DNA of 55,123 nt from Candidatus Hydrogenedentota bacterium (GTDB lineage: Bacteria > Hydrogenedentota > Hydrogenedentia > Hydrogenedentales > Hydrogenedentaceae), in contig JAOAHN010000134.1 in assembly GCA_026415215.1 (NCBI GenBank), positions 1-55,123 of the forward strand, read 5' to 3'. Below, piece by piece: positions 42,298 to 51,578 of this stretch; position 1 is the stretch's first letter, and each line of letters begins with the position of its first letter. A program made the position numbers and the translations under genes. The notes under the pieces were generated by a model, which ran no database searches, had not been told where the DNA came from, and saw only the letters and a program-made list of their open reading frames with translations.

Positions 42298-43344
42298 ATG
42301 AAGAGTATTCAGTGGGTTGCACCAAGAAAATTCGAGGTAGTTGAAAAAGCAATACCAGAGCTGAAGAAAAATGATGTTCTCCTAAAGGTCGAGTCGGTTG
42401 GTATCTGTGGTTCGGATATTCACTACTACCTTGAGGGGAGAATCGGAGACCAGGTAATAACACCCCCTCTTGTGCTTGGACATGAACTCTCAGGGAGAAT
42501 AGTAAGGGTTAAAGACAAAGAGAATGAATTACTTTTAGGCAAGCGAGTTGCAGTAGAACCTGGCTTTCCGTGTTGGCATTGTGAGTTTTGTAAAAAAGGA
42601 CATTACAATGTTTGTCCAAATCTCAAATTCCTTGGGGGACCTGGTTGCGATGGAGCATTGATGGAATATATCTCAGTCCCAGGGTGGGCTTGTTTCCCTG
42701 TCCCGGAAGATCTCTCAGCACCAATAGCCTCAATGGTAGAACCTACCGCAGTTGCAGTGCATGCATTAGAACTTGCCCAAATGGTGCCTGGGGAAACCGC
42801 TTTAGTAGTTGGTTTGGGGTCTATAGGATTGATTGTTCTGCAACTTTTACTAAACTCAGGTGCTTCAGTGGTAGCAGGAATAGATTTACTTGAGTATAGA
42901 ACGGTTGTTGCTCAGAAACTTGGTTTAAAAAATGCTTTTGTTCCTTCGAACAAGGAGAGCATCGAAGAGAGTGTTGAATGGGCAAAAGAAGTAAGTTCTG
43001 GTAGAGGATTCGATGTAGTGTTTGATTGCACAAATCAATCGGAAGGGTTGGCGATATCAACTTGCTCCACCAAGCCAGCTGGGAGGGTTGTGCTTGTGGG
43101 TATTTCGGGAAAAGATTATGATTTACTACCAGTGAGCATTGCAAGACGACGAGAGCTAACACTCAAATGGTGCAGAAGATTTCTGTTTAACTTCCCCACT
43201 GCTATAACCCTGGTCTCTTCAGGCAAAATTAGCCTTGACTTAATCTTAACGCATCATTTCACACCAGAAGAAGTAGAAACCGCCTTTGAGATGGTTGCTA
43301 ATAATTCCGACAATATCATAAAAGCATCTATCGACTGGGATTGA
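42298..43344 (+). CDS. Zinc-dependent medium-chain alcohol dehydrogenase, polyol type
   Basis: A 348-residue MDR-family dehydrogenase resembling sorbitol or xylitol dehydrogenase and threonine dehydrogenase. The catalytic zinc site is GICGSDIHYY with Cys37 and GHE with His62/Glu63. Structural zinc cysteines are Cys92, 95, 98 and 106. The nucleotide fold shows VVGLGSIGLIVLQLL near 170. Reaction is NAD(P)-linked oxidation of a secondary alcohol, probably a sugar alcohol. A TATAAT at 42239 could be its -10 box, with no -35 box seen. The ribosome-binding site is weak. It lies 174 bases after the deacetylase and may be separately expressed. Confidence 0.9.
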   Translation: MKSIQWVAPRKFEVVEKAIPELKKNDVLLKVESVGICGSDIHYYLEGRIGDQVITPPLVLGHELSGRIVRVKDKENELLLGKRVAVEPGFPCWHCEFCKKGHYNVCPNLKFLGGPGCDGALMEYISVPGWACFPVPEDLSAPIASMVEPTAVAVHALELAQMVPGETALVVGLGSIGLIVLQLLLNSGASVVAGIDLLEYRTVVAQKLGLKNAFVPSNKESIEESVEWAKEVSSGRGFDVVFDCTNQSEGLAISTCSTKPAGRVVLVGISGKDYDLLPVSIARRRELTLKWCRRFLFNFPTAITLVSSGKISLDLILTHHFTPEEVETAFEMVANNSDNIIKASIDWD

Positions 43345-43387
43345 GGTAAAACTGGGTTTTTGAAAAGGGTTCAGATATTGCTTTTGG

Positions 43388-45226
43388 TTAAGGTTCTACT
43401 ATAAACCCCTCTTTCTCTATCATTGCCTTAAGTTCAGAGGTATCTCTATAGTTTTCTACTATTAGTTGGTTGTCTTGAGGTGGGAGAAGGAGTCCCACAA
43501 GTTTTTTCCTATTAAGAAGCTCAAGTGCGGTAATTGGGCTATCTGTTTCAACAAGAATAACTTTTTTTATCTTAACTCTTTTGATATTGTCTGTCCATTG
43601 ATTTATGGTGGAAATAACTAAATCTGGAAGTTTTTTCTTATTTGTATGTTCTTGAAGAATCCTTAAGAACAGTTCAGGCTTTACTCCTCTTTGGATGCCT
43701 TTCAGGAAACTTTCCCTTGAAATGCTGTAAACGGATAGCTTCCCCTCACTTTTCTTCTGCGCAAAAACTTCTATAATAGCCAATTTAAGCGGGTCAATAT
43801 CATCCGTTGGAACTATGATCTCGAAGTTGTGCTGGACTACAATTTCAACATTCTCTGAAAAAGTCTCCGAGCTTTGTAACCCTTCGTTTGAGAATATAAT
43901 GGTATGACCTAACTCTGAAATTCGGAAGCACTCCGCATCCTTATACTGGCAAAGGTCAATAATCCCAAGCCAAAACAGGTAGGTTTCCATAATATTTATA
44001 CAAGTTTCCTCGGAAAATTTACCTCCAACAGGTCTGTAAATCCAACTGTTCCCACTTTCTTGGGATAGGGTATATTTCATCTCGTCTATATATCGAGCAT
44101 GCACTCGGCTTGCAAAGGCTCTCAATGGGTACCAAGTCAAACTTTTAAGTGCTTGAAGCTCCTGAAGTATTGTCTTAAGAAGAGGAGATGCCTCATCAGA
44201 AGAAGTATAAAACTCAAAAAGTATCTTCTGGCGTTGAACCAGATTCAGATTTAGAAGATGCTCTATATTATTTGGAATAAGATAGTCTCCTTCCTGCTTC
44301 AACCATCTCAATTTTTCAGCAAACCATACACATAAATGTAAGGATGGGGGAGCATCTTCTTTTTCAGTTTTTAGTATCCTTTGCTCATCACTTTTGTGAA
44401 TCTGACCGTCTTGGGAAAGGCGTAAAGGTTTTAGTAAAGCATTAGCAACTATCCTTGAGATCTTCTTTGCAAAGTTTAGATCTTGCGACTCAATTAAAGA
44501 AGCTTTTATCTTAACTGGAGAAATAGGCTGTTTTATGAGGTCTTTAGCTTGCCGGATGTTATCACGCAATTGACGAATCTCAGCAATTAATCCCACATAC
44601 CTTACAAGTCTATCCTGGCCGTTATAGCGGAAAAGTTCGAATAAAACGAAGTTTTTGATAAGCTCTTCTAATGCTTCTTCTATCTCGCTTTCTCTCTCCT
44701 TAAACCTTTGTCGGAGTTGGTTTAGAGAAACTACACCAGTTTTACTATCCCATACATAGTCAAATATTTCCCGTGCGAGGTTTGAGAAATGTTGTCTTGC
44801 TACAAAATCTACCACTGCCAACGGGGTTTTATACAATTTTTCCACAACTTCCATTCCCAGAGACATTTTTCCCATAACTTTATTAACATAAAATCTACGC
44901 TCTATTTCTCTTTTTTCTATAGCAGACAGAGAATTCAATGTCTCAAAAATGTAATTAACATCCCCGTTAGTGGTAAGGTTCTTCTGCACCCTTTTTACCA
45001 ATGGAATTGCCTCAGGAACAACCTTAATTCTATTAAGGTCGTGAAAGAATAATCTGTAGTTATGTTTATATATATACTCTATTTCTTCCTCTTTTACAGA
45101 AAGCTTCGAGGCGAGATAATGTGAAGTCAACCCTCCCTTGCTGTTGATTGTAAGCTCAAGTGCCATCTCAAAGGCTTTACGGTCCATTTCTTCGAAGCAG
45201 GAAAGGAGAGACAAACCATAACGCAT
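43388..45226 (-). CDS. XPB/Ssl2-helicase-associated-domain protein without helicase motifs
   Basis: A 612-residue cytoplasmic protein. The last 150 residues (from about 465: VVQHNFEIIVPTDDIDPLKLAIIEVFAQKK, YSISRESFLKGIQRGVKPELFLRILQEHTNKKKLPDLVISTINQW) match the helicase-associated domain known as Helicase_C_3, typical of XPB/Ssl2-like proteins. The first part is helix-rich with winged-helix-like stretches (KTGVVSLNQLRQRF...). No Walker A, DEAH or motif VI is seen, so it is not a helicase by itself. It probably binds DNA or pairs with an XPB-like partner encoded elsewhere. The start lacks a good ribosome-binding site but begins cleanly with MRYGLSLLSCFEEMDRKAFE. Confidence 0.75.
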   Translation of the reverse strand: MRYGLSLLSCFEEMDRKAFEMALELTINSKGGLTSHYLASKLSVKEEEIEYIYKHNYRLFFHDLNRIKVVPEAIPLVKRVQKNLTTNGDVNYIFETLNSLSAIEKREIERRFYVNKVMGKMSLGMEVVEKLYKTPLAVVDFVARQHFSNLAREIFDYVWDSKTGVVSLNQLRQRFKERESEIEEALEELIKNFVLFELFRYNGQDRLVRYVGLIAEIRQLRDNIRQAKDLIKQPISPVKIKASLIESQDLNFAKKISRIVANALLKPLRLSQDGQIHKSDEQRILKTEKEDAPPSLHLCVWFAEKLRWLKQEGDYLIPNNIEHLLNLNLVQRQKILFEFYTSSDEASPLLKTILQELQALKSLTWYPLRAFASRVHARYIDEMKYTLSQESGNSWIYRPVGGKFSEETCINIMETYLFWLGIIDLCQYKDAECFRISELGHTIIFSNEGLQSSETFSENVEIVVQHNFEIIVPTDDIDPLKLAIIEVFAQKKSEGKLSVYSISRESFLKGIQRGVKPELFLRILQEHTNKKKLPDLVISTINQWTDNIKRVKIKKVILVETDSPITALELLNRKKLVGLLLPPQDNQLIVENYRDTSELKAMIEKEGFIVEP

Positions 45227-45338
45227 TAAGCTACCCCTTCAAATAACATTATTTTTTGCACTTGTAGAACCTAACATTATATAGTAATTGCGAATATTGT
45301 TCAAACTGAGGCATTACAATACGGACAGGGTTAGGCTC

Positions 45339-46190
45339 ATGAGAAGAGGCAAAAAGTTATCTATAGAAATTGCATACACTTATGTAGTGTTGTTCACTAT
45401 TATCTGTGGTTTGGGTCTCTCGTGCGCAACTACTAAAAAGTGTTGTATTTCAGACCGGGGTTTCAAGGAAACAGAAATATGCACAGGATTTATAAATAAG
45501 ACTCTGGAAAATGGCAAAGTGATGGAGAAGTATGTTGTTTATGTCCCTCACAATTATACCCCTGATACTAAACTTCCTATGATTGTATTCCTCCACGGAG
45601 CGGGGGAGAGAAGTTATAACGGATTACTACCTACTGAAGTAGGAATTGGTTCAGCAATCAGACGACATCCCGAAAGATGGAAAGCTATTGTAGTTTTTCC
45701 GCAGTGTCCCCCGAGCAGGTTTTACAATGAAATGGTAGAAGACCTTGATGCATGTATAGAAAAGACCATTAAAGAATATAGCATTGATAAGGCGAGAGTG
45801 TATCTTACAGGACTTTCGATGGGGGGTTTTGGGACTTGGATCTATGGAGCAATGCGGACGCATTTATTCTCTGCACTTGTGCCTATATGTGGGGGTGGGG
45901 AACTCTCTTTCATAAAAAAAAGGCTAAACCTTCAGAGCATTCCAGATGAATCACCAGAAGATGTCCAAGAAAGGATAAGTAGATTAATAGACATGCCTAT
46001 ATGGGCATTCCACGGAGCAGATGATGATGTTGTTCCTGTAGAATGCACGAGAGATTTTGTTCAAAAACTCAAACAAGCCGGCAGTAAAAAGGTTTTATAT
46101 ACAGAATACCCTGGCGTGAAACACAATAGTTGGGTCAAGGCTTATGACGACCCTGAACTCCCCAAGTGGCTCTTCTCACAACACAAGTAA
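45339..46190 (+). CDS. Secreted alpha/beta-hydrolase esterase (PHB-depolymerase/feruloyl-esterase type)
   Basis: A 283-residue exported esterase. A signal peptide ends near Cys (GLGLSCATT), possibly a lipoprotein although the lipobox is weak. The hydrolase shows MIVFLHGAGERSYNG (oxyanion hole), GLSMGGFGTW (nucleophile Ser), AFHGADDDVVP (acid Asp) and GVKHNSW (His), the full triad. The family includes esterases acting on plant cell-wall or polymer esters. ATG at 45339 has AGGG eight bases upstream; a TTG at 45288 would add 17 residues without a good site. The next gene starts 17 bases later. Confidence 0.85.
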   Translation: MRRGKKLSIEIAYTYVVLFTIICGLGLSCATTKKCCISDRGFKETEICTGFINKTLENGKVMEKYVVYVPHNYTPDTKLPMIVFLHGAGERSYNGLLPTEVGIGSAIRRHPERWKAIVVFPQCPPSRFYNEMVEDLDACIEKTIKEYSIDKARVYLTGLSMGGFGTWIYGAMRTHLFSALVPICGGGELSFIKKRLNLQSIPDESPEDVQERISRLIDMPIWAFHGADDDVVPVECTRDFVQKLKQAGSKKVLYTEYPGVKHNSWVKAYDDPELPKWLFSQHK

Positions 46191-46207
46191 GGTCTGAATA
46201 GTCAGTT

Positions 46208-47731
46208 ATGTTCAGAGCTAAGAAAAGAGGTCTGCGTTCTTTAAGAAGCGTATTTCTAATAGTAGTGGTCATATTTTTGATTCCACTAATAGTGGCGGTA
46301 TTGGTTAATAATTATTTTTCTCCAAATCCAATCTATCCTAAATATGACGAGGTAATAGAAATCTCAAAATCAAGTGAGAATGGATATATCTATTTTACCT
46401 CAGCGGAGGTTATCGCAAATAGAATTTACAGCAATTTCATTGATGCGTCTTATGTTATGTATAAGCCTCTGTCTGCAGATAAAGGACGATTTTTATTTGA
46501 CTTTGACGATGCACGACTCAAATCTCCTTCTCACAATTACCCACATTTTACATCTCTTCTAAAGATGAACAGGGATTATATTAGAGTAGGCTTGTTTGCT
46601 AAAGCATTCTCTTCAGGATTAACCCCCAAGAAAAATGAGTTAGCAATGCCTAAACAACTCCAAAACAATCCCGATAATTCCGTTTCCGATAACCGAAATC
46701 CTAGCATAATTTGGGTAGATTGGAAATCCGAGATTCTCAAATCTTCTGAGGAGGTCCTATCTAACATAAAAAAAGCAAATGAAAGTAAATATTTTATAAA
46801 GTATCCTTTTGATAAAAAACAAAGTTCCCCTGTTGATGTAAAAATTTGTAAGGCTCTTATTTCTGTGGCACTTGTGAACTGTTTAGTTAATGTTGAGATG
46901 GGGAATTACACAAAGGCTATGGAATGGCTTGAGGAAATAACACACTTAGCATTGAGGTGTTATGAGAACTCAATAGCATCAGAATCAGTAATAGAGGTTG
47001 TAAAGACTGTTTACGCTTACCTTCTGTTAAGTCCTTGTTTACCTAAGTGGTTTTACTCAGATCTTGTTTGTTCACTAATTGAAACTAAAGAGAAGCTCTT
47101 TACTTTTCCATTTTATAGAAGGTTTGAATTAATTTTATTAGAAATGGAATATGGTTTTAGAGAGGAGGGGAATGACAATAGAAGGATGTCAAGAATAGAG
47201 CAAATATTCAATTCATTTGCAAATTATAGAGTAGTCTCCAAGCAATTAGAAGAAAAAGGAGATTTGTTTTTGAAAGCATCTTGGGATGAAGTAGAAAGGT
47301 CTGTGCTTAGAGGTGAAGGAAGAGTGTGGAACTTTTTAATAAACACAAGGGATGCTATTTTTTCTTATTATCCGCATTCAATATGGAGTTTTTCATCAGG
47401 GGATTATATTTCCAGAACTGTAATGAATAGAAATTTGTCTCTTGTGATGATTTACACCGCTATTTTATTGGCTCTCTGCAAGCAATACGAATTGCTTAAC
47501 GGGAGATTCCCTAATAATATAGAAGAAACGCTACGAGGAGTAATCTCAGACGAAGAAATCTCATGGTTTTTAAAGCACTCGAGTGCTGTCAACGAATCTA
47601 ACAAACTAATAATTCGAATTTATCCATTAAAGTTATCCGAGGCGAGTAAATATCTTAACTATAGATTGTTCAAAGGTTATATGGGTTATTTATACTCTTA
47701 TTTTGATAATTTAGAAATTGAATTAGAATAG
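46208..47731 (+). CDS. Membrane-anchored protein of unknown function
   Basis: A 507-residue protein I do not recognise. A basic head (MFRAKKRGLRSLRS) is followed by one strong membrane helix (about 15-34), and the remainder is mostly helical and probably extracytoplasmic. Residues about 205-330 are tetratricopeptide-like in rhythm (CKALISVALVNCLVNVEMGNYTKAMEWLEEI), and a second hydrophobic helix (NRNLSLVMIYTAILLALCKQYELLNGRFPN) near 415-445 contains a GRFP sequence typical of ordered surface proteins in Planctomycetes-like genomes. It starts 17 bases after the esterase gene, so an operon is likely. The AAGG is rather far (14 bases) upstream. No function is inferred. Confidence 0.7.
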   Translation: MFRAKKRGLRSLRSVFLIVVVIFLIPLIVAVLVNNYFSPNPIYPKYDEVIEISKSSENGYIYFTSAEVIANRIYSNFIDASYVMYKPLSADKGRFLFDFDDARLKSPSHNYPHFTSLLKMNRDYIRVGLFAKAFSSGLTPKKNELAMPKQLQNNPDNSVSDNRNPSIIWVDWKSEILKSSEEVLSNIKKANESKYFIKYPFDKKQSSPVDVKICKALISVALVNCLVNVEMGNYTKAMEWLEEITHLALRCYENSIASESVIEVVKTVYAYLLLSPCLPKWFYSDLVCSLIETKEKLFTFPFYRRFELILLEMEYGFREEGNDNRRMSRIEQIFNSFANYRVVSKQLEEKGDLFLKASWDEVERSVLRGEGRVWNFLINTRDAIFSYYPHSIWSFSSGDYISRTVMNRNLSLVMIYTAILLALCKQYELLNGRFPNNIEETLRGVISDEEISWFLKHSSAVNESNKLIIRIYPLKLSEASKYLNYRLFKGYMGYLYSYFDNLEIELE

Positions 47732-47768
47732 TATCTTACCTATTTCATTTTGTGATGCTATATGATTG

Positions 47769-47797
47769 TTTACACTTGGAGCTACTATAGTTTTATA
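47769..47797 (+). promoter_or_regulatory. Possible promoter of the symporter gene
   Basis: TTTACA (47769-47774) with 17 bases to TTTATA (47792-47797), or 18 bases to TTATAA. The match is moderate. GGAGA then stands just before the ATG at 47827. Confidence 0.4.
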
Positions 47798-47826
47798 AAA
47801 ATACAATTTTATATAGGAGACTGAGA

Positions 47827-49434
47827 ATGTCTCGATTCACTTTGATTGACTGGATTGTATTAGTAGTGTACTTTGCGTCTATGGCAGCGATGGGTCCTTT
47901 ACTAGCTCATCGAGGTAGGAGTACGGAAAGATATTTTCTCGGAGGTAGGTCTTACCCAGGGTGGCTTTTAGGTCTAACTATGTTCGCTACGAGTATAAGT
48001 TCAATAACTTTCGTAGCCTATCCTGCGGATGCATACAAAACAGCTTATTTACGGTTCTTACTTTGTCTTATGTTGCCATTTGGTATTTACCTTGCGGACA
48101 AGATTTTTCTACCATTTTATCGCCAGGCTAAAATCGTATCTGCATTTGAGTATCTCGAGGCAAGATTTGGAACGGGCACTCGGGTATACGCTGCATCTGC
48201 CTTTATTGTGGGGCAAATTATAAGAATTAGTCTAATTCTATACCTTGTGAGCTTACTGGTATATGAGATGACTCATCTCAATCCCTATCTCTGTGTTTTC
48301 ATAGGTGGGATAGTAACCTCATTCTATACAGTGCTTGGTGGAATTGAGGCGGTAATCTGGACTGACTTTATACAATCCTTCCTTCTATGGGGAGGAGGCT
48401 TTGTATGTTTTGGAGTAGTGCTATACCATATTCCTGGCGGGCTTGGCACAGTAATAAGAGAAGCATGGGCTGATGGGAAATTCATGCTTGGGGACCTCAA
48501 CACCGCTACAGGCCAACTAGAGCCTGCGCCTTGGGGATTTTCTCTGACAGAAAAGACAATTCTAATGATGCTTATAGTAGGACTCTCACAATGGCTAACA
48601 GAATACAGTAGCAACCAAAATGTGATTCAGAAATATGTCGCAGCAAAGAGTCCAAAAGATGCCTTTCAAGCAATCTGGATTTGTTGTTTATGCAGTGTCC
48701 CGACTTGGGGATTTTTCATGTTCCTCGGCACAAGTTTATATGTGTTCTTCAAACTATTCCCCGACCCTAACGCACAAGCAATGCTAACAGGGCAGATGAA
48801 AGCGGAGCAGATACTTCCGTATTTTGTTGTTAAGTTTCTCCCTACGGGTCTCTCTGGGCTCGTAATTGCAGGAGTTCTCGCAGCAGCCATGTCATCTTTA
48901 TCTTCGAGTATAAATGCTATCTCCGCTGTGAGCATCGTGGATATTTATAAAAGGCACATAATGAAGGATAAACAAGACAGTCACTATGTAAAAGCGGCGA
49001 AAATAGTGTCTCTCATAAGTTCTATCCTAATGATAATTGGTGCTTTGTTTCTGCTTGTAGCTCAAAGCAAAACTCTTCAAGACACCGCCACCAAGCTCGG
49101 AGCAATATTTGGAGGAGGACTTTTAGGCCTCTATGTACTCGGATTTATGACCACTCGAGGTGATGGTAGGTCAGTAGGAGTAGGTATCATACTCACAATT
49201 ATCTTCTCTACATATATTTCATTAATAGAACTCAAATTAATAAATAAAGGATTATTTTTAGGGCTTGGTCTCTCAGAAAAACTTAGCGCATGGCTTGCTC
49301 AACCTATCGACACTTATTATGCTGGGATATTAGGACATGCAATATTATTCTTAATAGCGTATTTTCTTGCTGTTGTCTTACTACCAGCTAAACCAAGGGA
49401 ACTTCATAATCTTACCATTTGGACGCGTGATTGA
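47827..49434 (+). CDS. Sodium:solute symporter (SSS family)
   Basis: A 535-residue inner-membrane transporter of the sodium/solute symporter family, related to SGLT- and pantothenate/proline-type carriers. About 13 membrane helices are seen. Family signatures: RSTERYFLGGRSYPGWLLGLTMFATSISSITFVAYPADAY (N-terminal, residues about 30-70), YTVLGGIEAVIWTDFIQ near 160, the long cytoplasmic loop, WLTEYSSNQNVIQKYVAAKSPKDA near 257 and GLVIAGVLAAAMSSLSSSINAISAVSIVDIY near 345. Substrate not clear: sugars, sialic acids and other carboxylates all occur in this group. GGAGA seven bases before the ATG. Neighbours (esterase, phosphoesterase-like protein) fit carbohydrate use. Confidence 0.93.
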   Translation: MSRFTLIDWIVLVVYFASMAAMGPLLAHRGRSTERYFLGGRSYPGWLLGLTMFATSISSITFVAYPADAYKTAYLRFLLCLMLPFGIYLADKIFLPFYRQAKIVSAFEYLEARFGTGTRVYAASAFIVGQIIRISLILYLVSLLVYEMTHLNPYLCVFIGGIVTSFYTVLGGIEAVIWTDFIQSFLLWGGGFVCFGVVLYHIPGGLGTVIREAWADGKFMLGDLNTATGQLEPAPWGFSLTEKTILMMLIVGLSQWLTEYSSNQNVIQKYVAAKSPKDAFQAIWICCLCSVPTWGFFMFLGTSLYVFFKLFPDPNAQAMLTGQMKAEQILPYFVVKFLPTGLSGLVIAGVLAAAMSSLSSSINAISAVSIVDIYKRHIMKDKQDSHYVKAAKIVSLISSILMIIGALFLLVAQSKTLQDTATKLGAIFGGGLLGLYVLGFMTTRGDGRSVGVGIILTIIFSTYISLIELKLINKGLFLGLGLSEKLSAWLAQPIDTYYAGILGHAILFLIAYFLAVVLLPAKPRELHNLTIWTRD

Positions 49435-49527
49435 TTGGGAAGAAAATAATTTTTTCTTCGCGGTATACTGTACTAATACAAAAACTAAAATTTTCAACAA
49501 TTGCATAGGATTGGCTAAGGGCAGAGT

Positions 49528-51333
49528 ATGAATACAAATGAAACCCAGATTTCGAGAAGAACTTTTCTAACTCGCTCATTAATTCTCGCTCCTGCTTCAA
49601 ACCTTTTGAACAATGCCCTTTTTTCCAAGGGAAGAGAAAAATATCTTCCTGATAAGTTCTCAGGACTCATCGCATCAGAGATTCGTTTTGGTTCCAAACT
49701 ATCTTCCGAGATTATTAGGAAAAATTTATTAAGACTTTTGCGGAGATTTCCTGACATTGACATACTGATGATTACTGGAAATAATTATCCCGATAATGAA
49801 GCAAAAATATTGCCTGGAGAATTATTAGGAACAATCCCTGAGAACACTTTTGCCAAACCATATTATAGCTTAACAATCAAGGGAATACACTTAGTTTTAC
49901 TACCGCGAATGGTAGACGCCACTTATATTTCGGAAGAAGCACTGCAGTGGTTAGAATTGGACCTTAAGGTTCACCGCAACCTTACTACGATTATTGTATC
50001 TCATGACTCCCTCAAAGACTCCACTGAATCCTACGAGGATAGGGACTTTCACAGCGTAGCAAATTCTGAACAGGCACTATCTCTATTTAGGGAAAACCCA
50101 CAAGTTGTCGCATGGTGTCACGGACATAGTAATACATGGGAGTTAGTAAAAATATGGGACAGAACTTTTAAATCCGGTGGAAATTTCGGAAAAAATTTTC
50201 CTAAGTCACAACCTATAGAACAGAAACTTCAAGCGATATACTTTGAGTTTTTTAATGATAGATTCTCTTTCCGAGGGTGGAGTTGTGATAATGAGAAATT
50301 TTTGGATGAGATATGCGGAGATGAGCCCAATCTAAAATGTAAATATGAAATTTTAACCTCTTTCAATCCGGACGAACCTCCTTCAGTATCTTACGGCGCT
50401 GGAATGAGTGTTGATGGGGAAAAAATCTCTACTTATCGGTGTTATGTTGGTTCACACTCAAAAGCCAGTCTTTACTTTATGGGGATAGATGATAGTTTTT
50501 TCAATGAAAAGAAAGTAATTACTGAGTATGGGTGGAATTCATCTAATAACAATATAATCCCAATAATCGGAGGAACTACACTCGCGACAAAAGAAAAAGA
50601 ACAAAGGTGGGCTCCAAATCGGGAAATTTTGTCTATTCCGTTTTCAGAGCATGTTGGAACTATATCCCCAAAAAGAGAAGTTGCTAAATATAGTTTGTAT
50701 CCTACTGCTTCTGGGAATAAATACCTTGCTTGTCTCAAGGCACTGGCATATTCTGCAGGTGCTGTGACTACTATAACTTGGCGAATACACAAAGCCGACG
50801 GAACTATACTTCTCGAAGAGAGAGATGATGAGATACCGCTACACGAGGGGTATAACGAAGTGGTATCTAAATTCAAAGTCCCGGTGTTAGATACAGCGTC
50901 TACAAATAGAGATGCATCTTCTGGTGTTCATCTCTTTCTTTCGATAGATTGTTCTTTTAGCAACACTGGCGAGGGCGTTCGAATAGAACTATTACAGATA
51001 GAATTGGATAACTCGGAAAGATACACTAAAAATCCAGCAATAGAGGTAGATGGTAAACTTTACGGAATGAATGGAATATTAAGAGGCAAAGAAACAACCT
51101 CGATGGATATAGAAATTCCTCGTGATAAGGATTACTTCGTAGTTACTACCAAAGTAGAAGGTTCAGAGTTATTGACATATTTAGTAGAAGAAAAAGGGAT
51201 TCAGTATCAAGCCAGAAATTCTTCGTCATACCAGAAAGAAGCTAAAACATACTTTAGCACCAGCAAAATTGCTTTCTCCGACAATCTACCTGGTAAAACA
51301 CTTACTACCTTGTTGCGATTTGAAAATACCTAA
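49528..51333 (+). CDS. Tat-exported metallophosphoesterase-like protein
   Basis: A 601-residue protein with a twin-arginine signal (QISRRTFLTRSLILAP). The next part keeps the outline of a calcineurin-type phosphoesterase: DIDILMITGNNYPD near 76 (usually GDxxD, here altered), IIVSHDSL near 155 and VVAWCHGHSNTWE near 195 (the GHxH-type motif). Several metal ligands at the first motif are missing, so it may have lost activity. Residues about 260-600 are beta-rich, consistent with carbohydrate- or surface-binding domains. AGGG lies about seven bases before the ATG. The gene stands 93 bases after the symporter. Confidence 0.7.
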   Translation: MNTNETQISRRTFLTRSLILAPASNLLNNALFSKGREKYLPDKFSGLIASEIRFGSKLSSEIIRKNLLRLLRRFPDIDILMITGNNYPDNEAKILPGELLGTIPENTFAKPYYSLTIKGIHLVLLPRMVDATYISEEALQWLELDLKVHRNLTTIIVSHDSLKDSTESYEDRDFHSVANSEQALSLFRENPQVVAWCHGHSNTWELVKIWDRTFKSGGNFGKNFPKSQPIEQKLQAIYFEFFNDRFSFRGWSCDNEKFLDEICGDEPNLKCKYEILTSFNPDEPPSVSYGAGMSVDGEKISTYRCYVGSHSKASLYFMGIDDSFFNEKKVITEYGWNSSNNNIIPIIGGTTLATKEKEQRWAPNREILSIPFSEHVGTISPKREVAKYSLYPTASGNKYLACLKALAYSAGAVTTITWRIHKADGTILLEERDDEIPLHEGYNEVVSKFKVPVLDTASTNRDASSGVHLFLSIDCSFSNTGEGVRIELLQIELDNSERYTKNPAIEVDGKLYGMNGILRGKETTSMDIEIPRDKDYFVVTTKVEGSELLTYLVEEKGIQYQARNSSSYQKEAKTYFSTSKIAFSDNLPGKTLTTLLRFENT

Positions 51334-51389
51334 ATAACGGTTGAGGTTAAGGTCAGATACACATTAGAGAAGGCAAAGAAAAACTAAAA

Positions 51390-51488
51390 ATGAATATACA
51401 ACTACAATTGAGGGAAATGAGATCTCCTCAGTTAGATAGATTTGTCTCTAAAATAAAAAAGTTTTTGCTTGTGGAGTCGAAAAACTGA
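51390..51488 (+). CDS. Possible 32-residue basic peptide
   Basis: An ATG at 51390 opens a frame of 32 codons encoding a basic amphipathic peptide (MNIQLQLREMRSPQLDRF, then VSKIKKFLLVESKN). The ribosome-binding site is poor (AAGG 16 bases upstream). Its last codon runs into the tandem repeat GATTGAATG. Could be a small gene, a leader peptide of the RmlD-like gene, or chance. Confidence 0.2.
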   Translation: MNIQLQLREMRSPQLDRFVSKIKKFLLVESKN

Positions 51489-51504
51489 TTGAATGGATTG
51501 AATG
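51487..51504. repeat. Perfect 9-bp tandem duplication
   Basis: GATTGAATG occurs twice in a row (51487-51495, 51496-51504) upstream of the RmlD-like gene. It is likely a slippage product. Confidence 0.7.
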
Positions 51505-51578
51505 AACTAAACTAATTCTCATCTTACACAATAAATATATGTAGATTTGCCAGTATATCTAAAGGAGGTTATCCTGTA

